From Isoetes taiwanensis (Eukaryota; Streptophyta; Lycopodiopsida; Isoetales; Isoetaceae), in the NCBI GenBank assembly GCA_021234155.1, contig JAJEKV010000033.1, positions 6,252,635-6,316,634 of the forward strand: a stretch of DNA of 64,000 nt, written 5' to 3'. Under the pieces are notes generated by a model. It worked only from the letters and a program-made list of their open reading frames with translations. It made no database searches and was not told the DNA's origin. Below are positions 43,501 through 55,235 of the stretch, in pieces (position 1 is the first letter of the stretch; each line of letters starts with the position of its first letter). Position numbers and translations under genes: made by a program.

Positions 43501-44136
43501 CTAATTATTAGGATTTAATTGCATCTGATAGATAGGGCATGAGTTTTCCTCTATTAGTTCACATAAATTAGAGTCAAGGATTTTTTCTTTCCCCTTAGAT
43601 CCGTTTTCTATAGATCGTGGTGGCAATACATGTGGACACCTATCTTGTGAGTGTAACCCCTGGGTATTGCAAATGCCACACACAGGTTCAAAACCTACTT
43701 CTTTTCGTGGATTGGGACAATTAGGAGCTATGTGTCCCTCTTCCTGGCATCTGAAACATCTAATAGGTTGTTGGGACCTTGATTGTCTTGGTGCTGGCCT
43801 TGAGAACCTATTGGGTGTATTATTTCTCCCTTGAATAGATGGATTAGCAGCATAAACAGGAACTAATGGCAGCATTTGTCCACCGTCTACCATAGCGGGT
43901 TGGATATAATAGGTAGGGATGCTAGACGGTTTTGAGATAGCAGGTCTCACATTTGTCCTCGCTGGATCAACTCTCCTATCTTGCTGGAAATAACAGTCAT
44001 TATCATTATGGTTACTCCTATGACAATAATTGCACCATGTCCTAGGCTTGGTCAAAGGACACTCATTCGGAAAATGACCATAACCTTGACATTGAACACA
44101 CCATACATTTGTACGGGGCTTGGGCTCTAAATTACG
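43501..44136 (-). pseudogene. Element C gag, zinc-knuckle half
   Basis: Four zinc-knuckle-like motifs in a row: CVQCQGYGHFPNEC, CNYCHRSNHNDNDC, CFRCQEEGHIAPNC and CGICNTQGLHSQDRC. The N-terminal side is cut by the MITE at 44137-44457. The stop at 43501 separates it from the protease frame. Confidence 0.85.
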
Positions 44137-44457
44137 GGGTAAAAGCATGTTAGGGTGTCCCTTAAAAAGTATTATTTAGTGACCAAAAAAGTACCTAAAA
44201 AGGTACCCAGGACTGGGTACTGGGTACCCGTGTAATATCTCAATAAAAGTTACATTTTAGAACTTTTATATATATTTTGGTCTCCGATAGCATTATCTTT
44301 ATCTTAACTTTGAATATTAATGCGTCCTTGACTTTTATTTTGGACCTTTGTACTAGTTTTAATGAAAATAAAAATGAGAAAGTACCCAGTTCTGAAGTAC
44401 CTAGTGTATGTACTTTTGCAGGTTCCAAAAGTGGTACACCCTAACATGCTTTTACCC
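44137..44457. mobile_element. MITE copy 1 (4-bp target duplication TACG)
   Basis: A 321-bp element with about 25-bp terminal inverted repeats that start GGGTAAAAGCATGTTAGGGT on both ends. The duplication TACG lies at 44133-44136 and 44458-44461. It is non-coding and AT-rich and contains stem-like phrases (GGTACCC, GTACTTT). A second copy is at 49559-49833. It interrupts gag of element C. Confidence 0.9.
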
Positions 44458-45271
44458 TACGAGGTGTTCTAATTGCAGATAATTGCTTACCCAACTCCTT
44501 TTTCAAGACCTCATCAATAGTTTGCCTAATAGTTGTCTGAAGATCGGATATAGGAGGCTGATATGGAGCTATTTGTGGCTGCACCAACCCTCTAGAAGTT
44601 GCTCCGTAAGGCATTCTACTATAATCAACTAATTGAGGGGATGCATAATGGACATGTGTGTCTGGAATATTAGGTGTAGCAGCACTTTGCCCCATTGGCG
44701 CATAGAAACTAGGGATGCTTGTCATATTAGCATTCATTTGTGGGTTTCTCATATAATTCATCCCTGCCAGTTCTAGTTGGGATGCAATTTTAATTGCTGC
44801 TTCTAAGGACGCAGGGGACTGCATTTTTACGTAAAAGCTCATGTGGCTAGGAAGTCCTTTACTAAACCATCTAATTTGATATTCGACATCTGGTGATTTA
44901 GGTTTCTTACACAAGAGTCTACGAAATCTATTAACATAACTTTGAATAGACTCGTTTGGCAACATGGTGAAGTCTTGTAACTCGTCATCCAGTCTATCTA
45001 TAAACCCTGCAGGTCTAAAAGTTTCTAGAAATGCTTCTTCCAATTCCTTCCAAGTAGCATAAGTGGTATTCTTCAATGAGTGGCGATACCACTCTGAAGC
45101 TCCACCCATCAACGTGGCTGGGAACCATCTTAATCGCTTTGTGTTTGTATTCTCTTGATTTGCCTCACTCACCGTAAGAAAATGTCTAACATGTGCATCA
45201 GGGTCTTCTCCTACCTGACCACTAAAAGTACCATAGCGCATGCGCGCTGATTTAACAGATGATGTGCTCAT
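44458..45271 (-). pseudogene. Element C gag, N-terminal half
   Basis: Begins MSTSSVKSARMRYGTFSGQV and contains a retrotransposon gag core (FPATLMGGASEWYRHSL, NESIQSYVNRFRRLLC, WFSKGLPSHM). It ends in the MITE after IRTPRR. Without the MITE it would read into the zinc-knuckle half. Confidence 0.88.
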
Positions 45272-45680
45272 ATTTTGTGTATTTTGTGAAATGTGATTTT
45301 CAGAATGGCTAGTCCTGTGGAATAGTGTTTTTAACTGAAGATCTTCCTCCTCTTATTGTTGCTGGCGTCTATTATATCTCTCTTGCCTTAATTGAACTTC
45401 CTTCTCTCTTTGCTCTGTAGTGAATGATGGATACATACATCCCAAGTTTTATGGGTGGCACCCATCTATAACAGTGGCACTCTCGCTCTTCTGTTTAGCA
45501 TGGCACTTCTATCCCCATTTACTATTCCCAGTGAAGTTTTCCCCTCTTTCAATCTTTTAACATAATTTATTCAGAAGCAAGTATGCAAGCAATTATTCAG
45601 ACAAGCAAATAATAATTATTAATCATTCCCGGTTCTTTCCAGATGCAAAGTTTATGCATGAGATAATCTCGCTCACTCTA

Positions 45681-45707
45681 AGCCTGTTCGGGCGAAGCCA
45701 CCAAACA
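45681..45707 (-). promoter_or_regulatory. Primer-binding region of element C
   Basis: Next to the LTR end the minus strand reads TGTTTGGTGGCTTCGCCCG, followed by AACAGG. CGCCCGAACAGG equals the core of tRNA-Lys-type primer sites. The exact tRNA is uncertain. Confidence 0.55.
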
Positions 45708-46538
45708 TGTAGACGGTTTTCGTGTGTGTAGGAACAATATAGCCAACAGATAATTCATTATCAATACACAGGGAATTGAACCCTGGTATCCAGATATATA
45801 GCGATAAGGATTTAAAGATTCACAGGAGACATTTCATAACAAGTAATATGATAATGAACCAGAGTTATATTCCATAGTTTCAGATCTGAATACACCAAAT
45901 ATCCATAGCACTTATCTCATAAACAAGCCATAATCACAGGCAGTTTGGCAATAGGAGTCACAGTCATAGTTTTAGAATTGAATAACAGAATACTTGATAG
46001 ACTTATCTCTGAATACAGCATGATCAAACAGCCACGAAATGCATCAGGAACTATAGCAGGGACGATTCGTCAAGATCTTCAGCAGGATTTGGGCTGGAAG
46101 GATTCCGCCTGCTGCCGTACTCTGAATGCCGCTCCCCTTCTGGTCGACCTCGAATGCTGCTCTGCTGCCCTATCTGCTCTAATCGGCCGCTCCGGTTGAC
46201 TCTTCCCTGACTGCTCTTTCAACCGTAACTCCTCTTTTTGCTTTTTGCCTTTTCAATTCGAAATAGGGCTTTTGTTCTTAGCCCTTAGATCCAAGAAATC
46301 TCCACCATAGGTTTTCTTTTAATAACAATACATACTTCCACCATTAAAATAATATCTTTTCAAAGTTCACAATTTCAGTTAGCAATCAAATATGCCAATA
46401 TGACCGATTTTACACAACTTGCAAAGGTAAGAGCACATGGCAATGCTCTCGGAATCACTATTTCACCCAAAATGCATAAATATGAATAAATTATATCTTC
46501 TACACCCCTTCCCAATACAATGAGTCCACAAGGATACA
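45708..46538 (-). repeat. 5' LTR of element C
   Basis: 831 bp, with TGTA at the left and TACA at the right. It borders the gag leader on one side and the LTR of element A on the other (from 46539 TCATCATCCATATC, as at 27030). Confidence 0.8.
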
Positions 46539-47213
46539 TCATCATCCATATCACAGAAGAACTAAAGAACAAGATCTAATCTATATCACAGAGTTAGGTT
46601 CTTTAGTTAGGGCTCGATATCTAGGGATCTAGATGGCTGCTATGGGCAATTTAATAGGCTAAACCTACTTATTCAAGGGCTGGGAGGCGGTTTAGGCTAT
46701 TAAATTGACAAAATACCTGATCCTTGGCTCGCTCCTCCTGCTCTGAACTCGACCATCCTGCTGAACTGCTAGAAGACGAAGCTAGAAGGGGAAACTAATG
46801 AGCCAAATTGCTCAGACAGAGTTTGGGAGGCGGATTTGGCTCCTGGAGCAAGCAAAACAGAACCCTAGAACACTATGGACCAAAATAGCAAGTTAGGGTT
46901 TCCTTTACCTAAATAGACAAGGGAATAGGGCTAGGGTTTCTAATTACCCCTTTTAGCATGTGGGATAATTGGTGTGGCCCACTTGCCTTTATTAAGTGGC
47001 ATAAAGTGTCCACATGGGAAAATGTGCACACTTGGATAAATGTGCACATTGGAAAATGTGCACATTAATAAATGCACACACCTTGCAGGTTGCCCCCTAG
47101 GGTGTTACCTGCTTGGCTACACGTCGGCGTACACGTCAGTCGGGGTGGCGTGTACGCGTGACGAGGCAGTACAGTATACGTCCTGAGACTGTATACTGTG
47201 TTGGAACGTCACA
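46539..47213 (-). repeat. 5' LTR of element A, outer piece
   Basis: Corresponds to about 27031-27705. It ends GGAACGTCACA directly before the ACAAT target duplication (47214-47218). Confidence 0.92.
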
Positions 47214-47745
47214 ACAATGGTTCCATGGGTGGCTAGAGGATCGTGGCACCATTGGCGCCCACGCATCCGTACCCGACTTACCCTCCTAAATATATAGGTC
47301 GGCTCACCGCACCTAACGAGCCTAGGGCGTCCCACCGAATGGTACCTGCCACCCAGGGAGTGTCAGACCCGTATTCGGCCCCCACGTGATAAGCCTAGCA
47401 CATTATAGGAGCCCCAGTAGCCATGCTCAGCAAGGCTCCACCTCCACTTCACCATTGTGTCTGTTATATGGTGCTCAATCTTGGCATAGCATCCACAACC
47501 AGGTGAGTTCTTGTGCAGAGGCCACATTTAATGAGATTTGACGGATTCTAGCTAGGAGCATCTCTACTTCTACATAGCCTTTAGGTCTCTACCCTCCATA
47601 ATCCCACAAGCACAAGAGGTGCAGCAGAAGAACTACCATAATTCATAAATCATTTACTAACATGAATAATTAAGACACCATTAAGTATTCTTAGTAACGT
47701 GTCATGTATTTATACATATAGCATATAAATACGTGGAACGTCACA
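47214..47745 (-). repeat. LTR of element B, right part
   Basis: Ends GGAACGTCACA at 47745 and is followed by a polypurine tract (minus strand AAGGAGGGGAGAA, 47746-47758). B therefore runs on the minus strand and this is its 3' LTR, with the internal region to the right. Confidence 0.8.
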
Positions 47746-49206
47746 TTCTCCCCTCCTTAAAATGATGTTGTCCTTAGCATCAAGGCTATTCCCAGGGGCC
47801 TCGAGTTGCTCCCAAGTATATGTGACATGCTAGAAGGTAAAGTCGCCCCTCCTTAAAGAGGTAAGGTGCGGTTATAAGTCGCACAGAAGTTATGTTCAAA
47901 GTAATCAATTTTGAAATGACTTGTAGTGTGCAATTTATAAGTTTGAGAGAATTCAGGTCATGCGAAATTCGATATACAGATTTATGGAAATGTTCGAATA
48001 CGAAATGTATATACATCTCATGGTGAGTCGAATATGGAACGGAACATTGAAAGGCATGAGGCCAATGGTCGCAGGGCATATATTGGGTATACGAATACTT
48101 TAAAGGTGATATAGGTTGCATAACGACCCTTTTAAATATAGCATAAGATGTAGGATTTTATTTTGGATTGAATTGACTGACTTGTACTCGTATAAAATAA
48201 AAGTGCAAGAATATTTTAAGTGGTTGAGTTATAAACTAGCCTATAGGAAACATGGGAGATTATATAAAACAATAATATCTTGGTGGTTCAAGCTATTTTG
48301 GACTAAACATGGCCTAAAGAAAAATAACCGATTAAGTGACATGGGAGGTAACGTAGCTCCATGTGGATCGTCGGTGGCAATTATACGTCTTCTTCTAGGA
48401 AAGTATATTGACAAGCATAAATGGTTTACATATAGATATGGTGAGGCAAGAGTCGGTATGCGGCAACTGTAGTATGACCTACGCATAGCAAGCTGAACTA
48501 CGTGAAGTTTTCCTAGGGGTTGATGACTAAGCGAAACATTAAATATCCCATTAACACATAAGTAATCATGTAGAAGTGCTGAGGGTTTGGAATAACGAGT
48601 GGAAATGTATTCGTAATTTGGATTCATACCTAGGAAAATGGCTATCATGCTATATGTGAGCCCATTGAATCACTGGAATTTAAGTGGCTTAGGAAGGTAT
48701 ACTTACTAATTACGAGAATTCAGTTGCCATTTGGCATATATATTGCCATGTTGGTGGTGCTTAAAGCTACCCATTCGTAAAGGGGTATACGATTCAATTT
48801 ATGATGATACTAGATATATCACTATATAGTTGAGGGGAATTGGCCTATGATTATACGTACCAAGATACGAACTAAAGTATAATTATCCATCATAGGGAGG
48901 ATTAGAAGTGGAAGTTTCTAACCATGGTGGTCAAGGTATAAAGTGTTGATCCTATATTTTATATCAATTGCTACTTGAATCGAGACATGTTTCATGGGAA
49001 GCTAGAAGGTTAATGACGTACGATGTGCACCCTGGACTATCATAGTCGTCGGATTTGTCGATCCTACGACCCAGACCATATACTAGGGCCTGTGAGCACC
49101 TCTTATTTCGCTTATAGTCATTTATGATTGGAAGCGCCTATGATTTTGAAATATGTTTTCGCCTAAGGTTTTGAGGGAATATCGAACCTCTATATGGCTT
49201 TGCCTA
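47746..49206 (-). other. Internal 3' region of element B, no gene recognised
   Basis: AT-rich. Minus-strand frames at 47786-48121 and 48241-48648 show no known domain. It could be a long 3' untranslated region or decayed coding sequence. No histone-like or pol-like motif was found in it. Confidence 0.5.
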
Positions 49207-50831
49207 AGATTTTAGAATATAAAGGAGCTATAAAGTATCTAAAATCTACCATGCTTGTCTCCCTGAGAAGAATAAAAAGCATGCCTCTCTACAGGGCCTC
49301 TCCCTTAAAAACTTCAAGAAGATCCTCTCATCTAGCTAGAAGTCTTATTCTTGTCCCAAGATCAAAGTTTTTTCCTGGCTTATTCTTCACAATGCTCTCC
49401 TGAGCAACAGAAATATGATCAAGAGGAATTTCAAGTCTGTTCACAGCCCTCTCTGTCCCCTCTGTAGTAGCCAAGATGAATCTGTTCTTCACATATTCAC
49501 TTGCCCCAGGATCCATGATTTCTGGAGATGGCTGGCTCGGATTAGTTCCAAGCTGAGAGGGTGAGAGCATGCTAGGGTGCACCAAAAAGAGTATCTAAAA
49601 GGTAGTTTTTGAGTATTTTTTCTACAGGTACTTAATTGATATTAAAAGTACCTAAATCAAAGCTAATAGGAAATATTTTTGCTTCATGATTGAGAGTAAT
49701 AGAAGAATGATGTCTTAGAACACTTTTCATATCATTCATTATCATGAGCATGAAGCAATATCACCATATGTGAGTACCCGGTGGATATTTTAGGTAGGTT
49801 CCAAAAGTGGTACGCCCTAGCATGCTTTAACCCGAGAATCCCTGATCTGGAGTCTATTTCCAATATTTTCCAATTCTTCCAACTCCAGGATTCCAATGTT
49901 AATTCTACTGTCCTCCAATTGGCCTTTTGGATTGTCTGGAAACATAGAAATAATGTGGCTTTGGCAAACAGAAAGTGTGATCTCAACTGGATGAAGCTCA
50001 ACTTCCAATTCGAGCTCATTAGATGTGCTATGGCTCATAAAGCATTAAAATTGAAGAAACTTGATACTGATTGGCTGCTTTGGGGGTCCTTCAAGTCTAA
50101 TTTCTTTTTTGTTCGCTTTGACTCTTTGATTGACCCGAACTCCTTTGTGGATTGCAGCATTTTTGAACAGTGTTGTACAGGTATTCAGGGGGACCATTCT
50201 GCCGGATGATGTTCCTGTCCACCACTCGGGGACCCCCAGACAAGCTGCCAGGGCAAATTTTCGTCTCAAATTCTTGCTCAAAGAGGCATATAATGCCCAC
50301 ATACTTCATAAGTGTATTGAAGCCTATAACCGGCTTCTTACAGAGAACCAATTTTCATGTTTGTGCTCTATGTACTATTACCACAAAGGTAGATGTGAGG
50401 CAGCTGTTGGAGTTCTTCTGGATATAATTCAGGTCCCCCTGGATGAATTGTTGCTGCTCACCCCCTCGTGGGCCGAAATCAATTGGACTGCCCCCCATTG
50501 TTCTTCCATGCCCCTCACTGCTACTCACTCCTTCACTGACCTCCCTGCTATTCCAGCTTCCTTGCTGAATTTATCGTCCCTTCCAATCTCTGCTGGCTCC
50601 GCTGATCAGAGCTTGGTCCCTTCTGGTGGAATTTGGCTGTGAAGATGATCTTCGGACAGATAAAGGCTATATGTAGTCTGCTCCAGATGGCAGTTCGGTT
50701 TTTCTGTTAATTTTCAGATCTTTCCTATATGGGCTCTGAGCCTTATTTTGTATGTTTCTAATTTATGATTAATACAATCCTTCCTTTTCCTCAAAAAAAA
50801 AATAAAATAAAAAAAAGAGATTTTAGAATAT
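49207..50831 (+). mobile_element. 5'-truncated LINE with 14-bp target duplication, split by a MITE
   Basis: The duplication AGATTTTAGAATAT lies at 49207-49220 and 50818-50831, and an A-rich tail is at 50792-50817. The coding part (about 49340-49558) reads LILHNALLSNRNMIKRNFKS and CPLCSSQDESVLHIFTC, the zinc-binding domain after plant LINE reverse transcriptases. After the MITE it continues FQLQDSNVNSTVLQLAFWIV (about 49880) and WKHRNNVALANRKCDLNW. The frames after 50130 stay open but with shifts. It inserted into the internal region of element B. Confidence 0.88.
49559..49833. mobile_element. MITE copy 2 (4-bp target duplication GAGA)
   Basis: 275 bp, with ends GGGTGAGAGCATGCTAGGGT and, reversed, GGGTTAAAGCATGCTAGGG. 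GAGA lies at 49555-49558 and 49834-49837. It is the same family as 44137-44457 and shares the interior phrase CCAAAAGTGGTAC near the right end. Confidence 0.88.
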
Positions 50832-51268
50832 GAAATACGGGGGCTCGAACGTCTACCAAAATTACTCAATGTCCTAATAAGACTACTTTAACTAATATAC
50901 CTAGTGAGATAATATAATTATTTTTATCTTGAATCTATATTTTTTTTATAACAACCTATTCAATTGTTTTAGGGGTATATAGTCTATGGTTTCAGGAATT
51001 GTTATTTTTTACATCCATATCAAATCCCCTTGGAACCCCCTGTTATTTTGCTACATATTGACGTCTAAGGACGCGGATCCATAAATTATGGATTATAAAA
51101 TTACGCATAATTTATGTTTCGTAAGGAGGCCGAAGTTCCTGAGGTGTGCAAGATAGATGCAAAGATATGGATGAGCAAGATGAGAATGTAGTCATGTGGA
51201 TACGCTTAATGGTGACAATGGTGTGGGATGCAGCTTCCACACAAGGTCAAGAGAATTGAGGGCAAAAT
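50832..51268. other. Non-coding, AT-rich
   Basis: No gene recognised. Probably part of element B or host spacer. Confidence 0.4.
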
Positions 51269-51716
51269 AAGCGAAGACGAGAATAGGCGTCCTATAAGAC
51301 CATTAAAATGAGAAACGACAATTGCTAGAATTCGGTGCAATCGTCTGAAAGCAGCAAATAAGGTATGTTGGAGCTTTGGTAAAGCCATACTATTATTGCA
51401 AGTTAATCTCCAATGAATGATGTATTAGGAAGGCAAACAATGTACCCAAACGACACATATGAGATAAGGGGGGCATGAAAGTTGTTGTGACAACATTTCA
51501 AATATAGGAAATTTGAAGAAAGAAAGAATGAAAGAACGATTTTTATCGTCCATTGAGACCAATCGGCCTATGGGACCCAGAAGGAGCGGAACAAACTTAT
51601 TACTATCCGGGTTAAAAAAAAGCCCTGCCCCGAAAGGTTTTCGAGGGAAAAACCGCGGCAATAATGAGAATGCTGTCAAACTGTACAGGTATACATCATC
51701 ATGAAATATATGTATA
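51269..51716. repeat. Segmental duplication, copy 1
   Basis: About 448 bp that recurs at 52347-52793 with a few differences. It contains the 3' end of a LINE (minus strand GGCCGATTGGTCTCAATGGA, then an A/T-rich tail) together with the sequence flanking that tail. Flank and tail were therefore copied as one unit, not by two insertions. Confidence 0.9.
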
Positions 51717-52346
51717 CTAGAAAATTGCCCACCGAATGTGGTTGCATGGTAATATTTATTGTATTTGGTCCATGTGTAATGGCACATTTGAGCTATGTTA
51801 AATGGTTCATGATGTTCGATTGATCTTATGGGATGGGGTAAGAACATGCTATATGTGTTAACTAATGCGCCATGGCACAATTGGGCCATCAATGGGAGGC
51901 GGAGGGATGCCTTCGATGCATATTCAATAATATTTGGACAATGTATTTTTTGTTTAAACAATGAGCAACTTTGTATTTATTTTAATGATTTTAAGAAATA
52001 CATAGTCCACAAAAAATATTATATGCAAATTCAATTCAAAATTGTATTGGGTGTAGTCTAGTGATTCAAAATCATGTTTCAAAATGGAACAATGCATTTG
52101 CCATCGTCAATGGCACGTTTCTTCTTACGAATTAAGAATATGTCACTAAATGCCATGTTCAAATTCATTTTTCCATAGTACCACTTTGAAAGCAAAAAAG
52201 ATTTCCTGAACTTGTTTATTGTTTATTTGTAAATGTCTATAGCTCTAGTTCGACCGTACTGTATGCCCTTTTAAGAAAGCAATCCCTTCAGGAGCACAGA
52301 TTGTTAGGCAGAAGAATGAGCTAGTTGTACTTTAATGCAATCCAAG

Positions 52347-52793
52347 CGAAGACGAGAATAGGCGTCCTATAAGACCATTAGAATGAGAAATGACAATTGC
52401 TAGAATTCAGTGCAATCGTCTGAAAGCAGCAAATAAGGTATGCTGGAGCTTTGGTAAAGCCATACTATTATTGCAAGTTAATCTCCAATGAATGATGTAT
52501 TAGGAAGGCAAATAATGTACCCAAACGACACATATGAGATAAGGGGGACATGAAAGTTGTTGTGACAACATTTCAAATATAGGAAATTTGAAGAAAGAAA
52601 GAAAGAAAGAATGATTTTTATTGTCCATTGAGACCAATCGGCCTATGGGACCCAGAAGGAGCGGAACAAACTTATTACTATCCGGGTTAAAAAAAAACCC
52701 TGCCCCGAAGGGTTTTCGAGGGAAAAATTGTGGCAGTAATGAGAATGCTGTCAAACTATACAGGTATACATCATCATGAAATATATGTATATA
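52347..52793. repeat. Segmental duplication, copy 2
   Basis: See 51269-51716. This copy stays attached to the rest of the LINE at its right side, so it is the probable source. Confidence 0.9.
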
Positions 52794-52969
52794 TACATGT
52801 CAAGTGCGAGGACATAGCTGAACTCGCATGTCCATGACCTCCTGAAGGTATGATCCCGGCATCTGTACAGAAGCAGTGCTCAATGTCACATGTAGCGGCT
52901 GGCCAAACCTGACCAACTCAGCATAGCGCGTCCGAATTTGATCATATGATGGATATCTTTGAAGGGTAT

Positions 52970-53802
52970 CACTACTACAGAATAGGCAGTTTGTGACGTC
53001 ATTTCCGACGTCTTAGCGACGTAACAAGGACATCAAACGTCGCATGCTGCGCTTTAATAGCGTTTTCCGCTCGCCATAAAATGGCGTCGCCCGTGAATTA
53101 GTGCGTCGTTAAGCGGCGTCCGCGTCGCGTAATGCGGCGTCATGTCGCATGTGCAATGTATTAGCGACGTCATGGACGTCTCAAATATGTATAAAATATG
53201 TCCTTATGATGTTTTACAGACGTCGCTCATATGTTGCTAAGACGTACATATAAACATGTATAAAATATGTCCTTATGATGTTTTACAGACGTCGCTCATA
53301 TGTTGCTAAGACGTACATATATGTGCGCCCAAAATATTTTTTTCGTGGACTTGAACCCCTAACCTCGAGCTAACAAACTTAAGGCCTTACCAACACCTCA
53401 ATAACTCATATTTGTATTTATTCTATGTTTATTCTTTAAGTCGCAATAAGACGTTGCAATTGTGACGTTTTACGTTGCAATGACGTTGCACTTGCGACGT
53501 GATACGTCGCTAGTGCGACGTGGCACGTAGTAGGCCATTGCGACGTTTAGCCAGACGTTCCAATTGTGACGTCTGACGTTCTACCTGCGACGTTGTTTGA
53601 ATTTTGTGCAACGTCATAGGAACATACTCGATTTTTGCCATTGCGACGTCTGATTAGACGTTTCAACTGCGACGTGGGACGTTCTATCTGCGACGTCGTT
53701 TAAATTTTGTGTGACGTCATTGGAACGTACGCGATTTTTGCGACGTGGACGTTTCATATACGTCGCAAACTGACGTCGCAAACAACCCATCCTCTAGTAG
53801 TG
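52970..53802. mobile_element. Non-autonomous CACTA element (833 bp)
   Basis: The ends are CACTACTACAGAATAGGCAG and, reversed, CACTACTAGAGGATGGGTTG, with the 3-bp target duplication TAT (52967-52969 and 53803-53805). It is filled with ACGTC/GACGT motifs on both sides, as expected for subterminal transposase-binding repeats of En/Spm elements. A 69-bp unit is tandemly duplicated at 53187-53322. There is no coding sequence. It sits in the C-terminal region of LINE 2. Confidence 0.93.
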
Positions 53803-55235
53803 TATGAGATTCATCCTTAATGATTCCCATTTGGCAGCATTGACAAAGCCTGTCTTGGGGTAGCTCACCAATCCATCTACCCATCTCAATTCGAAGATGG
53901 TGTGCCCTGTGCGAATGGAGGCAATGAGTCTGTGTCTTTTCATAGGCAAATGGATATGCAGGTAGCATTGCGGGCCTCGTTCTAATGTGGGATTTATGTG
54001 GCGCTGGTAATGTGCTGTCTTGATCTGTTCAAGAGCATTGGCATCCCAGAGCTTGCTATGGAAGCAAGCGTCAAGATATTGCCTCAAGCTATGGCGATCT
54101 ACCTCTGTTTGCACATATATGCACCTATGCTCCTGCACATTCTATCTATCCAACCATTGAGCTCTCTTTTCCGTCCAGCAGGCCTTGAGGCACTGCGGCC
54201 CCATTGCCATAATATAGGCTAGGTTAGGGACACGAGCATCGTCCATATTGACCACCTTCTGAAAATAGACAATGTGGCGGTCAAGGACCGCCCTCTGAAG
54301 AGGCAAGAAACCCGTCTCCTGCAACAGAATTTGATATGGGACAGTGGACTTCACCCCTAGTGCTCGTATCAAGAAGGTTTTCTGCACTTGTCCAAGTCAT
54401 TCCAAGTGGTGAGGGATACTATTGGGCCTCATACTTCAACCCCATATAAAAGGACAGACTTTACTAAGATCTTGAACATCTGCGACTGATGGGCCCAATC
54501 ATACAACTCCTCTCTATGACTATTGTTTTGCATTGTATATAGTGCCTTTCAGCTCGCCGTCACTTGTAGCCGTATGGATGTGTCCCAGTGCATAGTAGAA
54601 GGAAACTCCACTCCAAAATATTTGTATGTGGGTGACACTTCCACATTCTGCCCTCGGTAACTGAAGGAGGGGATCCTCAGCTAACGTGAGGATGATATGC
54701 AGACCACCTTAGTCTTGGCCAGGTTGACGCGCATATCAGTCGCTTAACAGAATGTGTCCAGGGCATCAAGATGGCGTTGCATGTCTGCTGGTGTATAAGT
54801 TAGGAGGTCCACGTCATCAGCATATATTAACTGCATGATGATCTGGTACAGAAGGTGAGCTCCGTCGCCCCCATTATCAGTAAGCCAGCTCTCCAACTGA
54901 TCAATGTAAAGCCCAAACAATGTTGGGGAGAGAGGGCATCCCTGATGAACCCCGATACTACTATGAAATGGTTGGCTTGTCGACTGCAACTGGCCCAAGC
55001 ATCTCTCATATAACTTGTACACTGCATTCTGCAAATCTATAGGAACCCCCAACTGTCGCAATCTTGCCCATAGTTTTTCCAGAGGCACAGTGTCAAACGC
55101 CTTCCAAAATCCATGAAGCAACAATATAGGTCCTGCTAGCGATTCCTGTTGTCTTCAACTAGAGTCCGCAACATGAAAATGTGGTCAATGGTTGAGTGCC
55201 GAGGTCTAAATCCTGCCTGGATGAGGGCCCGCATT

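Larger units (their letters stand above)
42432..46538 (-). mobile_element. Ty3/gypsy element C, 5' half
   Basis: Has a 5' LTR (45708-46538), primer site, leader, gag (split by a MITE) and protease. It ends abruptly at 42432, where E1 follows. Its pol and 3' LTR are missing. On the right it ends inside the LTR of element A, so C inserted into A first and E1 inserted into C later. Confidence 0.85.
26152..47213 (-). mobile_element. Element A: Ty3/gypsy retrotransposon encoding histone-like proteins
   Basis: The ends are TGTGACGT...ACRTCACA. A perfect 5-bp target duplication ACAAT lies at 26147-26151 and 47214-47218. Order on the minus strand: 5' LTR (47213-36396, itself split), tRNA-iMet primer site, two paired-palindrome/TATA modules each followed by a histone-like cistron, gag-protease-reverse transcriptase-RNase H-integrase (31848-28169), polypurine tract, 3' LTR (27705-26152). 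Without the nested E1 and C material the element is about 11 kb. The two LTR copies differ at roughly a dozen sites over the 675 bp I compared, so insertion is not very recent. The integrase core is truncated and pol has several frame breaks, so this copy is not autonomous. Confidence 0.92.

Noticed and set aside
51425-51961. 178-codon minus-strand ORF
   Set aside because: It runs through the duplicated LINE 3' end and flank and shows no family resemblance.
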